This document shows positions 1 through 5,581 of a stretch of 5,581 nt of DNA, piece after piece. Source of the stretch: Desulfuromonadaceae bacterium GWB2_53_15 (lineage in GTDB: Bacteria > Desulfobacterota > Desulfuromonadia > Geobacterales > Pseudopelobacteraceae); NCBI GenBank assembly GCA_001824455.1, contig MHXL01000062.1, positions 2,318 to 7,898 on the forward strand, in the 5' to 3' direction. The notes beneath the pieces were generated by a model, which saw only the letters and a program-made list of their open reading frames with translations, did not search any database and was not told the DNA's origin. The translations under genes and the position numbers were made by a program. Each line of letters opens with the position of its first letter. Positions within the stretch are counted from its first letter, which is position 1.

Positions 1-986
1 CCGACCGCATCGACTACCTGGCCGGGGTCCAGAATAATCTGGCCTATGTCAATTCCGTGGAACGGCTGTGCGGCATAGCTGTTCCCGAGCGTGCCATGTA
101 CATCCGGGTCATGCTGGCCGAGCTGTTCCGTATCGCCAGTCACCTGGTCTGGCTGGGTACCTTCACTGCCGACGTGGGCGCCATGACGCCGGTCTTCTAT
201 ACCTTTACCGACCGGGAAATGATCTTCGATATCGTTGAGATGATTACAGGCGGCAGGATGCATCCGGCCTGGTTCCGCATTGGCGGTGTTGCCGAGGATC
301 TGCCTGAGGGGTGGCAAGGGCCGGTGAAGGTTTTTCTGGAGTGGATGCCGGGGCGCTTGAAGGAATATGAACAACTGATCAACGGCAACCCCATCTTCAG
401 CCAGCGCCTGCGGGGTGTCGGCGTGATCTCGCGGCAGGATGCCATGGAATGGGGGCTTTCCGGTCCCAACCTGCGCGCCTGCGGGATGGAGTGGGATCTG
501 CGGAAAAAAATGCCCTACGCCGGCTATGAACACTTTGATTTTGACGTGGCAATGGCTGGGGGTGGCGACTGCTGGGCGCGCTATCTGGTGCGCATGGAGG
601 AGATGCGCCAGTCGCTGCGCCTGGTGGAACAGGCTATGCAAGGGATGCCTGGCGGACGCTGGATTACGGATGATTACCGCTTCGTTTTACCGCAGAAAAG
701 AGACGCGCTGAAAGATATCGAGTCCTTGATTCATCATTTTGTCAACAGCACTCGTGGCATGGCTCCACCTCGTGGAGAGAACTACAGCGCCATTGAGGCT
801 CCCAAGGGTGAAAACGGCTACTTTGCCGTCTCTGACGGACTGAACCTCCCTTATCGCCTGCGTATCCGCACCCCGAGCTTTCCGCACATCCAGGCCTTGC
901 CAGTGATGAGTCGTGGCTGGTTGTTGTCGGATTTTCTGGCAATTTTGGGGTCGGTGGATTTTGTGCTGGCTGATCTGGACAGATAA
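1..986 (+). CDS. nuoD: NADH-quinone oxidoreductase (complex I) subunit D, or D part of NuoCD/NuoBCD; 5'-truncated by the window edge
   Basis: This is the 49-kDa-type subunit of respiratory complex I. It sits in the peripheral arm at the membrane interface and forms, with NuoB, the quinone-binding cavity. The reading frame is open from base 3 (two bases of a split codon precede it) to TAA at 984-986, giving 327 visible residues. A GTG at 57 is not the start, because NuoD-like sequence ([16 protein letters not shown]) continues upstream of it in frame. Recognisable family stretches are [47 protein letters not shown], the RPYSGYE-like segment [13 protein letters not shown], and the C-terminal [14 protein letters not shown] with a closing [13 protein letters not shown]. 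The Tyr codon at 45-47 (LAY) and the Asp codon at 171-173 (ADVGA) appear to match the quinone-site Tyr87 and Asp139 of Thermus Nqo4; this alignment is from memory. The wording resembles the D half of E. coli NuoCD. Whether NuoC or NuoB is fused upstream cannot be seen. No nuoE follows: the next gene is convergent. Confidence 0.95.
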   Translation, partial: DRIDYLAGVQNNLAYVNSVERLCGIAVPERAMYIRVMLAELFRIASHLVWLGTFTADVGAMTPVFYTFTDREMIFDIVEMITGGRMHPAWFRIGGVAEDLPEGWQGPVKVFLEWMPGRLKEYEQLINGNPIFSQRLRGVGVISRQDAMEWGLSGPNLRACGMEWDLRKKMPYAGYEHFDFDVAMAGGGDCWARYLVRMEEMRQSLRLVEQAMQGMPGGRWITDDYRFVLPQKRDALKDIESLIHHFVNSTRGMAPPRGENYSAIEAPKGENGYFAVSDGLNLPYRLRIRTPSFPHIQALPVMSRGWLLSDFLAILGSVDFVLADLDR

Positions 987-1030
987 CAAGCTGGAGCAAG
1001 GTCAGCTAAAATCTCTAACCTCGGATTGAA
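987..1030. other. 44-bp convergent intergenic gap with a weak hairpin
   Basis: This is the space between the nuoD stop and the stop of the opposite-strand response regulator. It holds a short inverted repeat, AGCTG (989-993) and CAGCT (1003-1007), with a 9-nt loop. On the + strand one further G-U pair is possible. Neither direction shows a convincing uridine tract: the + strand continues AAAATC and the - strand continues TTGTTAT. It may contribute to two-way termination between the convergent genes, but it is well below the usual strength of a rho-independent terminator. Confidence 0.25.
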
Positions 1031-2104
1031 TTAGTTCTGGCTGTCTTCAAATATATCGGCAAAATCATCCTGGATGTCGTTAAATGCCGCCAGGATGCGC
1101 GGATCGAAGTGTCCTGGCATGGTGCGACCGTCACCCATGAGAATGATGTCGCAGGTCTTGGCATGGTCAAAGGCCGGTTTGTAGACCCGACTGCTGCGCA
1201 GGGCATCATACTGGTCGGTCAGCATGACGATGCGCCCGGCCATGGGGATGTCATTGCCGCTGAGACCGTAAGGATAGCCGCTGCCATCCCAGCGTTCGTG
1301 GTGTGTGGCGGCAATGGTGGCTCCCATCTGGAGCATGGTGTGGGATGAGCCCCGCAGGATTTTTTCGCCAATGATGGTATGTTGTTTTATGGTGCCAAAC
1401 TCATCCGGAGTAAGCGGCCCCGGCTTGAGCAGGATCGAATCGGGAATCCCGATTTTTCCTACATCATGCATGGCACTTGATACTGAAATGTTCTCCACAA
1501 AATCATCCGGCAGTCCGAGTTGGACCGAGAGCCGTTTCGCGTACCTGCCAATGCGCGAGATGTGCTGTCCGGTATCTTCATCCCGCAACTCGGCTGCCGC
1601 CGTGAGTCGTTCGATAATTTCACTGCTCATGTGCCTCAGTTTGCTGAGGGCTTCGTTCAATTCCGCCGTGCGTTGTTCTACAGTCTGCTCCAGTTCCCGT
1701 TTATAATTTTTCTCGATCCGGGTTAGCCGTTTGTAATTGATCCCCTTTTCAACCGCATGGACCAAATAGGGTGGCCGATAGGGCTTGATAATGAAGTCGA
1801 AGGCCCCTTTCTGGATGGCTTGGACGGCAGTGTCCAGATCAGCATAGGCGGTCATCAGCAGCACAGGTGTTTCGTGGTCGAGAAAGCGGATCTTTTCCAG
1901 GAGCTGGATGCCGCTCATCCCAGGCATGTTGATATCAGTCAATACCAGATCGACCGGTTCAGAGGCGAAGCGCTTGACCGCTTCCTGGCCGTTGCTGAAC
2001 TGAATGATGTTAAATCCGTATTCCCGCAGCAGGGTGGAAATGCTATCGAGAACATAGCGGTCATCATCCACAACAAAGATGGTTCCTTGTGATTCAGGTA
2101 ACAT
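1031..2104 (-). CDS. Response regulator with receiver and HD-GYP domains, probable cyclic-di-GMP phosphodiesterase (RpfG-like)
   Basis: A 357-residue cytoplasmic response regulator predicted to hydrolyse cyclic-di-GMP. The receiver domain spans about residues 7-122 and has every key residue: acidic pocket Asp13-Asp15, phospho-acceptor Asp57 (LTDINMPGMSG), Thr85 and Lys107 (KP). Residues about 122-165 are charged and heptad-like (a coiled-coil linker). The HD-GYP domain (about 160-357) is intact: RDEDTGQHISRIGRY with His181, His213-Asp214 in HDVGKIGIPD, LLKPGPLTPDEF, His242, His268-His269 and the GYP signature in HHERWDGSGYP, Asp297/Asp300 in DQYDAL (usually D-x-FDAL), and the closing GHFDP. 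I chose ATG at 2104 because AGGGAGG (2114-2120) lies 9 nt before it; an in-frame TTG at 2110 would be only 3 nt from that site. The start overlaps the kinase stop by 11 bp, which implies co-transcription and translational coupling. Cognate partnership with that kinase is inferred from this. Activity on cyclic-di-GMP rather than another substrate is inferred from motifs only. Confidence 0.95.
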   Translation of the reverse strand: MLPESQGTIFVVDDDRYVLDSISTLLREYGFNIIQFSNGQEAVKRFASEPVDLVLTDINMPGMSGIQLLEKIRFLDHETPVLLMTAYADLDTAVQAIQKGAFDFIIKPYRPPYLVHAVEKGINYKRLTRIEKNYKRELEQTVEQRTAELNEALSKLRHMSSEIIERLTAAAELRDEDTGQHISRIGRYAKRLSVQLGLPDDFVENISVSSAMHDVGKIGIPDSILLKPGPLTPDEFGTIKQHTIIGEKILRGSSHTMLQMGATIAATHHERWDGSGYPYGLSGNDIPMAGRIVMLTDQYDALRSSRVYKPAFDHAKTCDIILMGDGRTMPGHFDPRILAAFNDIQDDFADIFEDSQN

Positions 2105-5100
2105 TTTCAAGAACCTCCCTGACCTTCATGAGCAACTGTTTGGGTACAAATGGTTTGGCAATGAAATGCAGGTTCTGGTCAAATGCATCTTCCCCTTTTA
2201 TCATGTCAAGATTGTAGCCACTACAGAAGAGTACACGGGCATGGGGATTGATCTCGTGGATCTTGCGATAGACATCCATCCCCTTCATGCCGGGCATGAT
2301 AGCATCGAGAATCACCAATTGAATCGAGTCGCGTTGTTCCCGATACTTTTCCAGGGCCTGACAGCCGTCTTCCGCTTCAAATATCTTATAGCCGAACTCC
2401 TCCAACAGCTCTTTGGTCAACATGCGCATGGTTTTGTCGTCTTCCGCCAGAAGGATGACCTCCTGTCCGCCGCAGAATGGAATAGTGTCAGTATTTTCTG
2501 CCTGCTGCCCTGTCATTTCAAGTGTCAGGGGGAGATAGATGCAGAATGTGCTCCCTTTGCCCGGCAAACTTTTACAAGTAACGTAGCCGTCGTGTTTTTT
2601 GATGATGCCATAGACGATGGATAGCCCCAGTCCGGTGCCCTTGCCGATCTCCTTGGTGGTGTAAAATGGTTCAAAGATACGTTTTAAGGATTCATCGCTC
2701 ATGCCGACGCCGGTATCGGAAAAGGTCAACAGGGCATAGGTCCCTTGCTCGCCGAATCCTTGGGATTGTATGAAATGTGAATCGATAGTGACCGCTTCGG
2801 TCCTGATGGTAATGTTTCCCCCGTTGGGCAGGGCGTCGCGGGCATTTGTGGATAGATTCATGAGTAGCTGCTCAAGCTGAATACTGTCGGCCATGAGCGG
2901 CAATTCTTGTTCGGCGAGGATAGAACTTATATGGATGTCTTCTCCAATCAGGCGCATCAGGAGCTTCTCCACTCGCTGGATGACTTCATTTAGATTGACC
3001 CGGTTGAGGTTGCTGACCTGTTTACGGCTAAAGGCCAGCAGGCCCTGGGTCAGGCTGGCCCCCCGTTCAGCCGCTGCAAGTATCTGGTCGGCCGTGGTCT
3101 TGACTGGGCTTTGCATGTCGAGTCTCATCTGCATGATGGTGGCATAGCCGATAATGGCGGTCAGGATATTGTTGAAGTCATGGGCGATGCCCCCTGCTAG
3201 CTGACCAATTGCTTCCATCTTCTGGGAGTGTCGTAGCTGGTTCTCCAGCTTTTTACGTTCGGAGATGTCCACCTTGATGGCGATAAAGTGGGAGATGATG
3301 CCTTTTTCGTCGCGAATCGGAGCGATCAGGGCCTGCTCCCAGTACAGTTCGCCATCTTTCTTGCGGTTGTGAAATTCACCCCGCCACTCGCCGCCGGATA
3401 ATATTGTTTCCCATAACACCCGGTAGTCCTCGGAACTGGTGTTGCCGGTCTTGAGCACACCGGGAGTCTTGCCGATAACCTCCTCCGGCGAGTAACCGGT
3501 TAGCAGGGTGAAGTGCGGATTGACGTATTCAATGATCCCGGCAGTGTTGGTAATGACGATCGAGGCCGGGCTTTGCTCGACAGCTACCGACAGTTTGCGC
3601 AGGCTTTGTTCGGCTTTTTTACGTTCGGCCAGCTCGCGCTGGGAATCCTCGATAAGCCGGGCATTTTCCAGGGCCAGTGAAGCCAGTTCACCAAATTGGG
3701 CCAAAAGGTTCCTCTGCTCATCGTTGAAGCCGATACCCGGCTCTATAAACGCCAGTCCCAACACTCCAACTACCTTGCTCCCTGCCTTGAGCGGCACGCC
3801 CGCCATGGCGCGCAGCACGTCACGGTCCGCATCAGGCAGCCTCCCCTCCCAGCGGCTGTAATCATCTACATACAACGGCTCACCCGTCTCCCCTACGCGA
3901 CCGGCGATACCCTGACCGGGAGTGATTGGGTGATGCGCGAGGCTGTTATAAATTCCGCTTTGGAAGACCATCTCCATTTCGTTGCCTTCACTGTTTTTGA
4001 GGTATACGAAACAATGTTCAGTGCCGACAAGCCTTCCGGCACGGGTGACGATGGCCTGTAGCAGGCCGGTGACATCCATGCGCCTGATCAGTCCCAGGGT
4101 GGTTTCATGGAGCGCCTGCAGATACTCGTTCTGGCGATGCAGTTGAGCGTCGGTGCGCTCGTGTCGCTCCAGATCAGCCAGTAGCCTTTCCTGCTGTAGA
4201 TCGGTCTCTCGGACAAGGGTGTTGAAGGCTTGCCCCAGGATAGCAACCTCATCATCGCCTTGTACCGGAATTATGCGATCGAGACCGCTTTTACAGGTGA
4301 GATTTTCCACATGATGGGTAAACTGGACGATAGGTTCGGAGAAGCGAATAAGGTATCGCCGCATGAACCAGAAAGTGAATAATGAGAGCAGCGGCAGCAT
4401 GATAATAAATATGGCTTTATGGGTGTAAATAGGTGCATATGCTTCAGTCACGGGGTAATTTGCGGCTATAATCCAGTTTTTGGTCTTGAGATGTTTGAAA
4501 GAGGATAGGGTGTGCAAGCCCCGCGAAGTAACGGTTTCGTCTGTTCCCTCGAAGCCTTCGATAGCCCGGTCAAAAAGCGGGTTGACGCCTAGCGGGACAT
4601 CCCGTTTCATAATGCGGCTTTTGTCAGGGTGCGAAATTAGCATCCTGTCCTTGTTGTAAAGGTAGACATAGCCGCCTTTGGCCAGTTTTACCCTGGAGAG
4701 CTTTTCGACAAAGGTGGAGCGCGTCAGGTCGACGCTTCCCCCCATGATTGCCAGCAGTGAGCCACCCTTGCCGAATACCGGCGCGGTAAACGTGATTACA
4801 GGGTGATGGTGTTGCTGGGCTGATTCGAACGGATCTGAAAGAAACGGTTTTTGGGTAGCTATGGTCTGCCTTAAATATTCTCGGAAAGAGTAATCTTTGC
4901 CCGTACGCTCCAATCCTTGCGCGGTATCAGCTACAATCCGGCCCTTATGATCAAACAGGTACATGCCATTGTCGAAATCAGCCAGGTGCTCATTTTGACT
5001 GCGTAAATAAGCCAGAGCCTGTTGCGGGTCGTCAACCATTTCCTTGGTAACCCTGTTGGCGATGGTTTGCAATGTACTGTGATGGGCGATGACGTTCTGG

Positions 5101-5270
5101 TCAATGTCATCGGCCAGAATCGAGAGGATTTGGTACTGTTGTTTGGAGATCGACTCTTTAATGTAACTCTGCAGGAGGGAATGAATCAGAAAAAGCAGGC
5201 AGGCCAGAGCCATCGTTATGATCAACGGGAAAAACAGGGTAACTTTGGTTTTGAGGGTAAAACGAGGCAT
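2094..5270 (-). CDS. Membrane-bound hybrid sensor histidine kinase: TM-dCache-TM-HAMP-GAF-PAS-HisKA-HATPase-REC
   Basis: A 1058-residue inner-membrane sensor kinase. Domains in order: transmembrane helix about 11-32; periplasmic dCache-like sensor about 35-282 (YLFDHKGRIVADT, KPFLSDPFES, MGGSVDL, YLYNKDRMLISHP); second transmembrane helix about 285-303; HAMP about 304-358; coiled coil 358-390; GAF about 398-540; a second helical linker; PAS about 560-672, ending in the usual DISERK; HisKA with phospho-acceptor His697 in GGIAHDFNN; HATPase about 790-916 with N box Asn805/Asn809, G1 DTGVGM (852-857), F box FEPFYTTK (866-873) and G2 GKGTGLGLS (876-884). A C-terminal receiver (about 936-1055) has Glu943-Asp944-Asp945, phospho-acceptor Asp989, Ser1017 and Lys1039. 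The Asp698-x-x-Asn701 pattern after His697 is the form associated with phosphatase activity in HisKA kinases, so a dual role is plausible. All catalytic boxes are intact. ATG 5270 is preferred over in-frame TTG 5276, because AGG lies 6 nt before it and the basic-hydrophobic signal anchor follows at once. No HPt domain is present. The ligand is unknown. Confidence 0.95.
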   Translation of the reverse strand: MPRFTLKTKVTLFFPLIITMALACLLFLIHSLLQSYIKESISKQQYQILSILADDIDQNVIAHHSTLQTIANRVTKEMVDDPQQALAYLRSQNEHLADFDNGMYLFDHKGRIVADTAQGLERTGKDYSFREYLRQTIATQKPFLSDPFESAQQHHHPVITFTAPVFGKGGSLLAIMGGSVDLTRSTFVEKLSRVKLAKGGYVYLYNKDRMLISHPDKSRIMKRDVPLGVNPLFDRAIEGFEGTDETVTSRGLHTLSSFKHLKTKNWIIAANYPVTEAYAPIYTHKAIFIIMLPLLSLFTFWFMRRYLIRFSEPIVQFTHHVENLTCKSGLDRIIPVQGDDEVAILGQAFNTLVRETDLQQERLLADLERHERTDAQLHRQNEYLQALHETTLGLIRRMDVTGLLQAIVTRAGRLVGTEHCFVYLKNSEGNEMEMVFQSGIYNSLAHHPITPGQGIAGRVGETGEPLYVDDYSRWEGRLPDADRDVLRAMAGVPLKAGSKVVGVLGLAFIEPGIGFNDEQRNLLAQFGELASLALENARLIEDSQRELAERKKAEQSLRKLSVAVEQSPASIVITNTAGIIEYVNPHFTLLTGYSPEEVIGKTPGVLKTGNTSSEDYRVLWETILSGGEWRGEFHNRKKDGELYWEQALIAPIRDEKGIISHFIAIKVDISERKKLENQLRHSQKMEAIGQLAGGIAHDFNNILTAIIGYATIMQMRLDMQSPVKTTADQILAAAERGASLTQGLLAFSRKQVSNLNRVNLNEVIQRVEKLLMRLIGEDIHISSILAEQELPLMADSIQLEQLLMNLSTNARDALPNGGNITIRTEAVTIDSHFIQSQGFGEQGTYALLTFSDTGVGMSDESLKRIFEPFYTTKEIGKGTGLGLSIVYGIIKKHDGYVTCKSLPGKGSTFCIYLPLTLEMTGQQAENTDTIPFCGGQEVILLAEDDKTMRMLTKELLEEFGYKIFEAEDGCQALEKYREQRDSIQLVILDAIMPGMKGMDVYRKIHEINPHARVLFCSGYNLDMIKGEDAFDQNLHFIAKPFVPKQLLMKVREVLENVT
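2114..2120 (-). promoter_or_regulatory. Ribosome binding site for the HD-GYP regulator, inside the kinase gene
   Basis: On the - strand this reads AGGGAGG, a strong match to the anti-Shine-Dalgarno sequence, 9 nt before ATG at 2104. It lies inside the last codons of the kinase (VREV), so ribosomes finishing the kinase pass directly over it. It decides the start in favour of ATG 2104 over TTG 2110. Confidence 0.8.
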
Positions 5271-5276
5271 AAACAA

Positions 5277-5279
5277 CCT
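5277..5279 (-). promoter_or_regulatory. Weak ribosome binding site for the hybrid kinase
   Basis: On the - strand an AGG core (within TTTAGGTTG) lies 6 nt before ATG 5270, with an additional AGGA core further upstream at 5285-5288. The match is short, suggesting modest translation initiation. It fits ATG 5270 better than TTG 5276, which would sit directly against the AGG with no spacer. Confidence 0.4.
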
Positions 5280-5301
5280 AAATCCTATTGGTGCCGATAG
5301 A

Positions 5302-5327
5302 TGTGTTTTGCATGTGATACTAACACA
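5302..5327. promoter_or_regulatory. Inverted repeat upstream of the kinase, possible operator
   Basis: TGTGTT (5302-5307) and AACACA (5322-5327) form a perfect 6-bp inverted repeat with a 14-bp spacer. Nested in it, TGTGATACTAACACA (5313-5327) is an odd-length imperfect palindrome with 6 of 7 pairs matching. The outer form lies 32-57 bp before the kinase ATG. TGTG-CACA half-sites resemble those of the CRP/FNR superfamily, but the spacing is one base short of the classical TGTGA-N6-TCACA site. This is a candidate only, and the bound regulator is unknown. Confidence 0.3.
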
Positions 5328-5434
5328 GTTCTATAAAAAACGCTGTATTGTATTTAGCGGCAATATCAATGTATTTGGTCATTTTGTTTTAACGGTTTCA
5401 GTGTAGGTCTTGACAGGTTTTAGCCAACTTTTCT

Positions 5435-5464
5435 TTGGACAAGCGCCTGCCCATCAAGTAATAT
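5435..5464 (+). promoter_or_regulatory. Possible sigma-70-type promoter for murA
   Basis: TTGGAC (5435-5440) and TAATAT (5459-5464) are separated by 18 bp. They match the -35 and -10 consensus at about 3/6 and 4/6 positions. Transcription would begin near 5471 and leave a leader of about 60 nt before the murA start. This is the best-placed pair I found on the + strand but it is weak. Confidence 0.25.
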
Positions 5465-5516
5465 GACGGCATTTGGCACGTTATAAACTTATCCCGGTTT
5501 GAGGGGTATAAAGACT

Positions 5517-5524
5517 AAGAGGTG
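5517..5524 (+). promoter_or_regulatory. Ribosome binding site for murA, supporting a TTG start
   Basis: AAGAGGTG is a good Shine-Dalgarno match with a 5-nt uridine spacer before TTG at 5530. There is no in-frame ATG or GTG near it, so it decides in favour of the rare TTG initiator. Confidence 0.7.
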
Positions 5525-5529
5525 TTTTT

Positions 5530-5581
5530 TTGGACAAGCTTATTATCAAAGGCGGAAAAAAGCTAAAAGGTGAGGTAACGG
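5530..5581 (+). CDS. murA: UDP-N-acetylglucosamine 1-carboxyvinyltransferase, N-terminus only (continues beyond the window)
   Basis: From TTG 5530 the frame reads MDKLIIKGGKKLKGEVT for 17 codons and runs off the window. This matches the very conserved MurA opening (MDKLxIxGGxxLxGEVxISGAKN). MurA transfers enolpyruvate from phosphoenolpyruvate to UDP-N-acetylglucosamine in the cytoplasm, the first committed step of peptidoglycan synthesis and the target of fosfomycin. The catalytic Cys loop and the Lys of the SGAKN motif lie beyond the edge. The start is supported by AAGAGGTG 5 nt upstream. The gene is transcribed away from the sensor kinase and shares the 259-bp intergenic region with it. The related fold family member AroA has a different N-terminus, so MurA is the better call despite the short stretch. 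Confidence 0.82.
   Translation, partial: MDKLIIKGGKKLKGEVT

Larger units (their letters stand above)
5271..5529. promoter_or_regulatory. Divergent AT-rich promoter region between the hybrid kinase and murA
   Basis: These 259 bp hold no convincing gene and must carry the start signals for both divergent genes. For the kinase (- strand), the best -10-like hexamer is TACAAT (+ strand 5347-5352), but no good -35 lies 16-18 bp before it. TTGATA (+ strand 5364-5369) is a good -35-like hexamer that lacks a partner at normal spacing. The region also contains the TGTG/CACA inverted repeat nearer the kinase and two TGTATTT(A/G)G direct repeats 21 bp apart (5349-5357 and 5370-5378). No riboswitch-like or tRNA-like fold was recognised. 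Confidence 0.45.

Noticed and set aside
57..59. GTG at 57 as the start of nuoD
   Set aside because: Conserved NuoD sequence runs in frame to the left of it, including the LAY segment of the quinone site. The gene is cut by the window edge instead.
197..999. Minus-strand and out-of-frame + strand open frames across nuoD
   Set aside because: The NuoD frame is conserved from end to end. These frames give low-complexity, unrecognisable proteins.
1109..2092. Several + strand open frames across the response regulator
   Set aside because: They are antisense shadows of the REC-HD-GYP gene, with no plausible protein family and no good ribosome binding sites noticed.
2079..2624. Long open frame of 181 codons on the + strand
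   Set aside because: It lies wholly antisense to the kinase receiver and ATPase region, whose motifs are all intact on the - strand. Its translation shows no recognisable domain.
5337..5360. Terminator-like CGCT-N11-AGCG followed by six T on the - strand, before the kinase
   Set aside because: The stem is only 4 bp with an 11-nt loop, far too weak for a rho-independent terminator. It also lies upstream of the gene it would shut off, with no leader peptide or alternative fold seen.
5218..5406. Small + strand open frame in the divergent intergenic region
   Set aside because: It begins inside the kinase gene in antisense, has no family resemblance, and covers the probable promoter region.
5410..5415. 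Perfect TTGACA hexamer on the + strand as a murA -35 box
   Set aside because: No acceptable -10 hexamer occurs 15-19 bp downstream.
5474..5489. TGGCACG as half of a sigma-54 promoter for murA
   Set aside because: The -24-like element is good, but the sequence at the -12 position is AAACT instead of TTGC(A/T), so the essential GC is absent.
5507..5512. TATAAA as a -10 box for murA
   Set aside because: No -35 match lies 16-18 bp upstream, and transcription would start on top of the ribosome binding site.

Overview
The window looks like chromosomal DNA from a Gram-negative, Geobacter-like (Desulfuromonadota) bacterium. This is inferred from three things: an E. coli/Geobacter-type NuoD C-terminus, a very large Cache-HAMP-GAF-PAS hybrid histidine kinase whose PAS and receiver wording is common in Geobacter-type genomes, and a REC-HD-GYP response regulator. 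No species assignment is possible by reading alone. I see no insertion sequence, phage gene, CRISPR array, tRNA or rRNA.

Layout, left to right. (1) Positions 1-986, + strand: the 3' part of a complex I subunit gene, nuoD, or the D part of a fused nuoCD or nuoBCD. The gene enters from outside the window. (2) Positions 1031-2104, - strand: a 357-residue response regulator with a receiver domain joined by a coiled coil to an intact HD-GYP cyclic-di-GMP phosphodiesterase domain. It converges on nuoD across only 44 bp. (3) Positions 2094-5270, - strand: a 1058-residue membrane-bound hybrid histidine kinase (TM-dCache-TM-HAMP-GAF-PAS-HisKA-HATPase-REC). It lies upstream of the regulator and its last codons overlap the regulator start. 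(4) Positions 5271-5529: an AT-rich divergent intergenic region with candidate regulatory sites. (5) Positions 5530-5581, + strand: the first 17 codons of murA (UDP-N-acetylglucosamine 1-carboxyvinyltransferase), starting at TTG behind a good ribosome binding site.

The kinase and the HD-GYP regulator almost certainly form a two-gene operon in which the kinase is translated first and its 3' end carries the regulator's ribosome binding site. The likely logic is as follows: a periplasmic ligand read by the Cache domain, plus cytoplasmic cues read by GAF and PAS, sets autophosphorylation of His697. The phosphate then goes to the kinase's own receiver (Asp989), to the regulator (Asp57), or to both, and the output is breakdown of cyclic-di-GMP. 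The flanking nuoD and murA are housekeeping genes with no evident functional tie to this pair.

I found no clearly undescribed system. The points most worth a second look are the wiring of two receivers around one kinase with no HPt domain in view, the absence of nuoE directly after nuoD, and an inverted repeat just upstream of the kinase.
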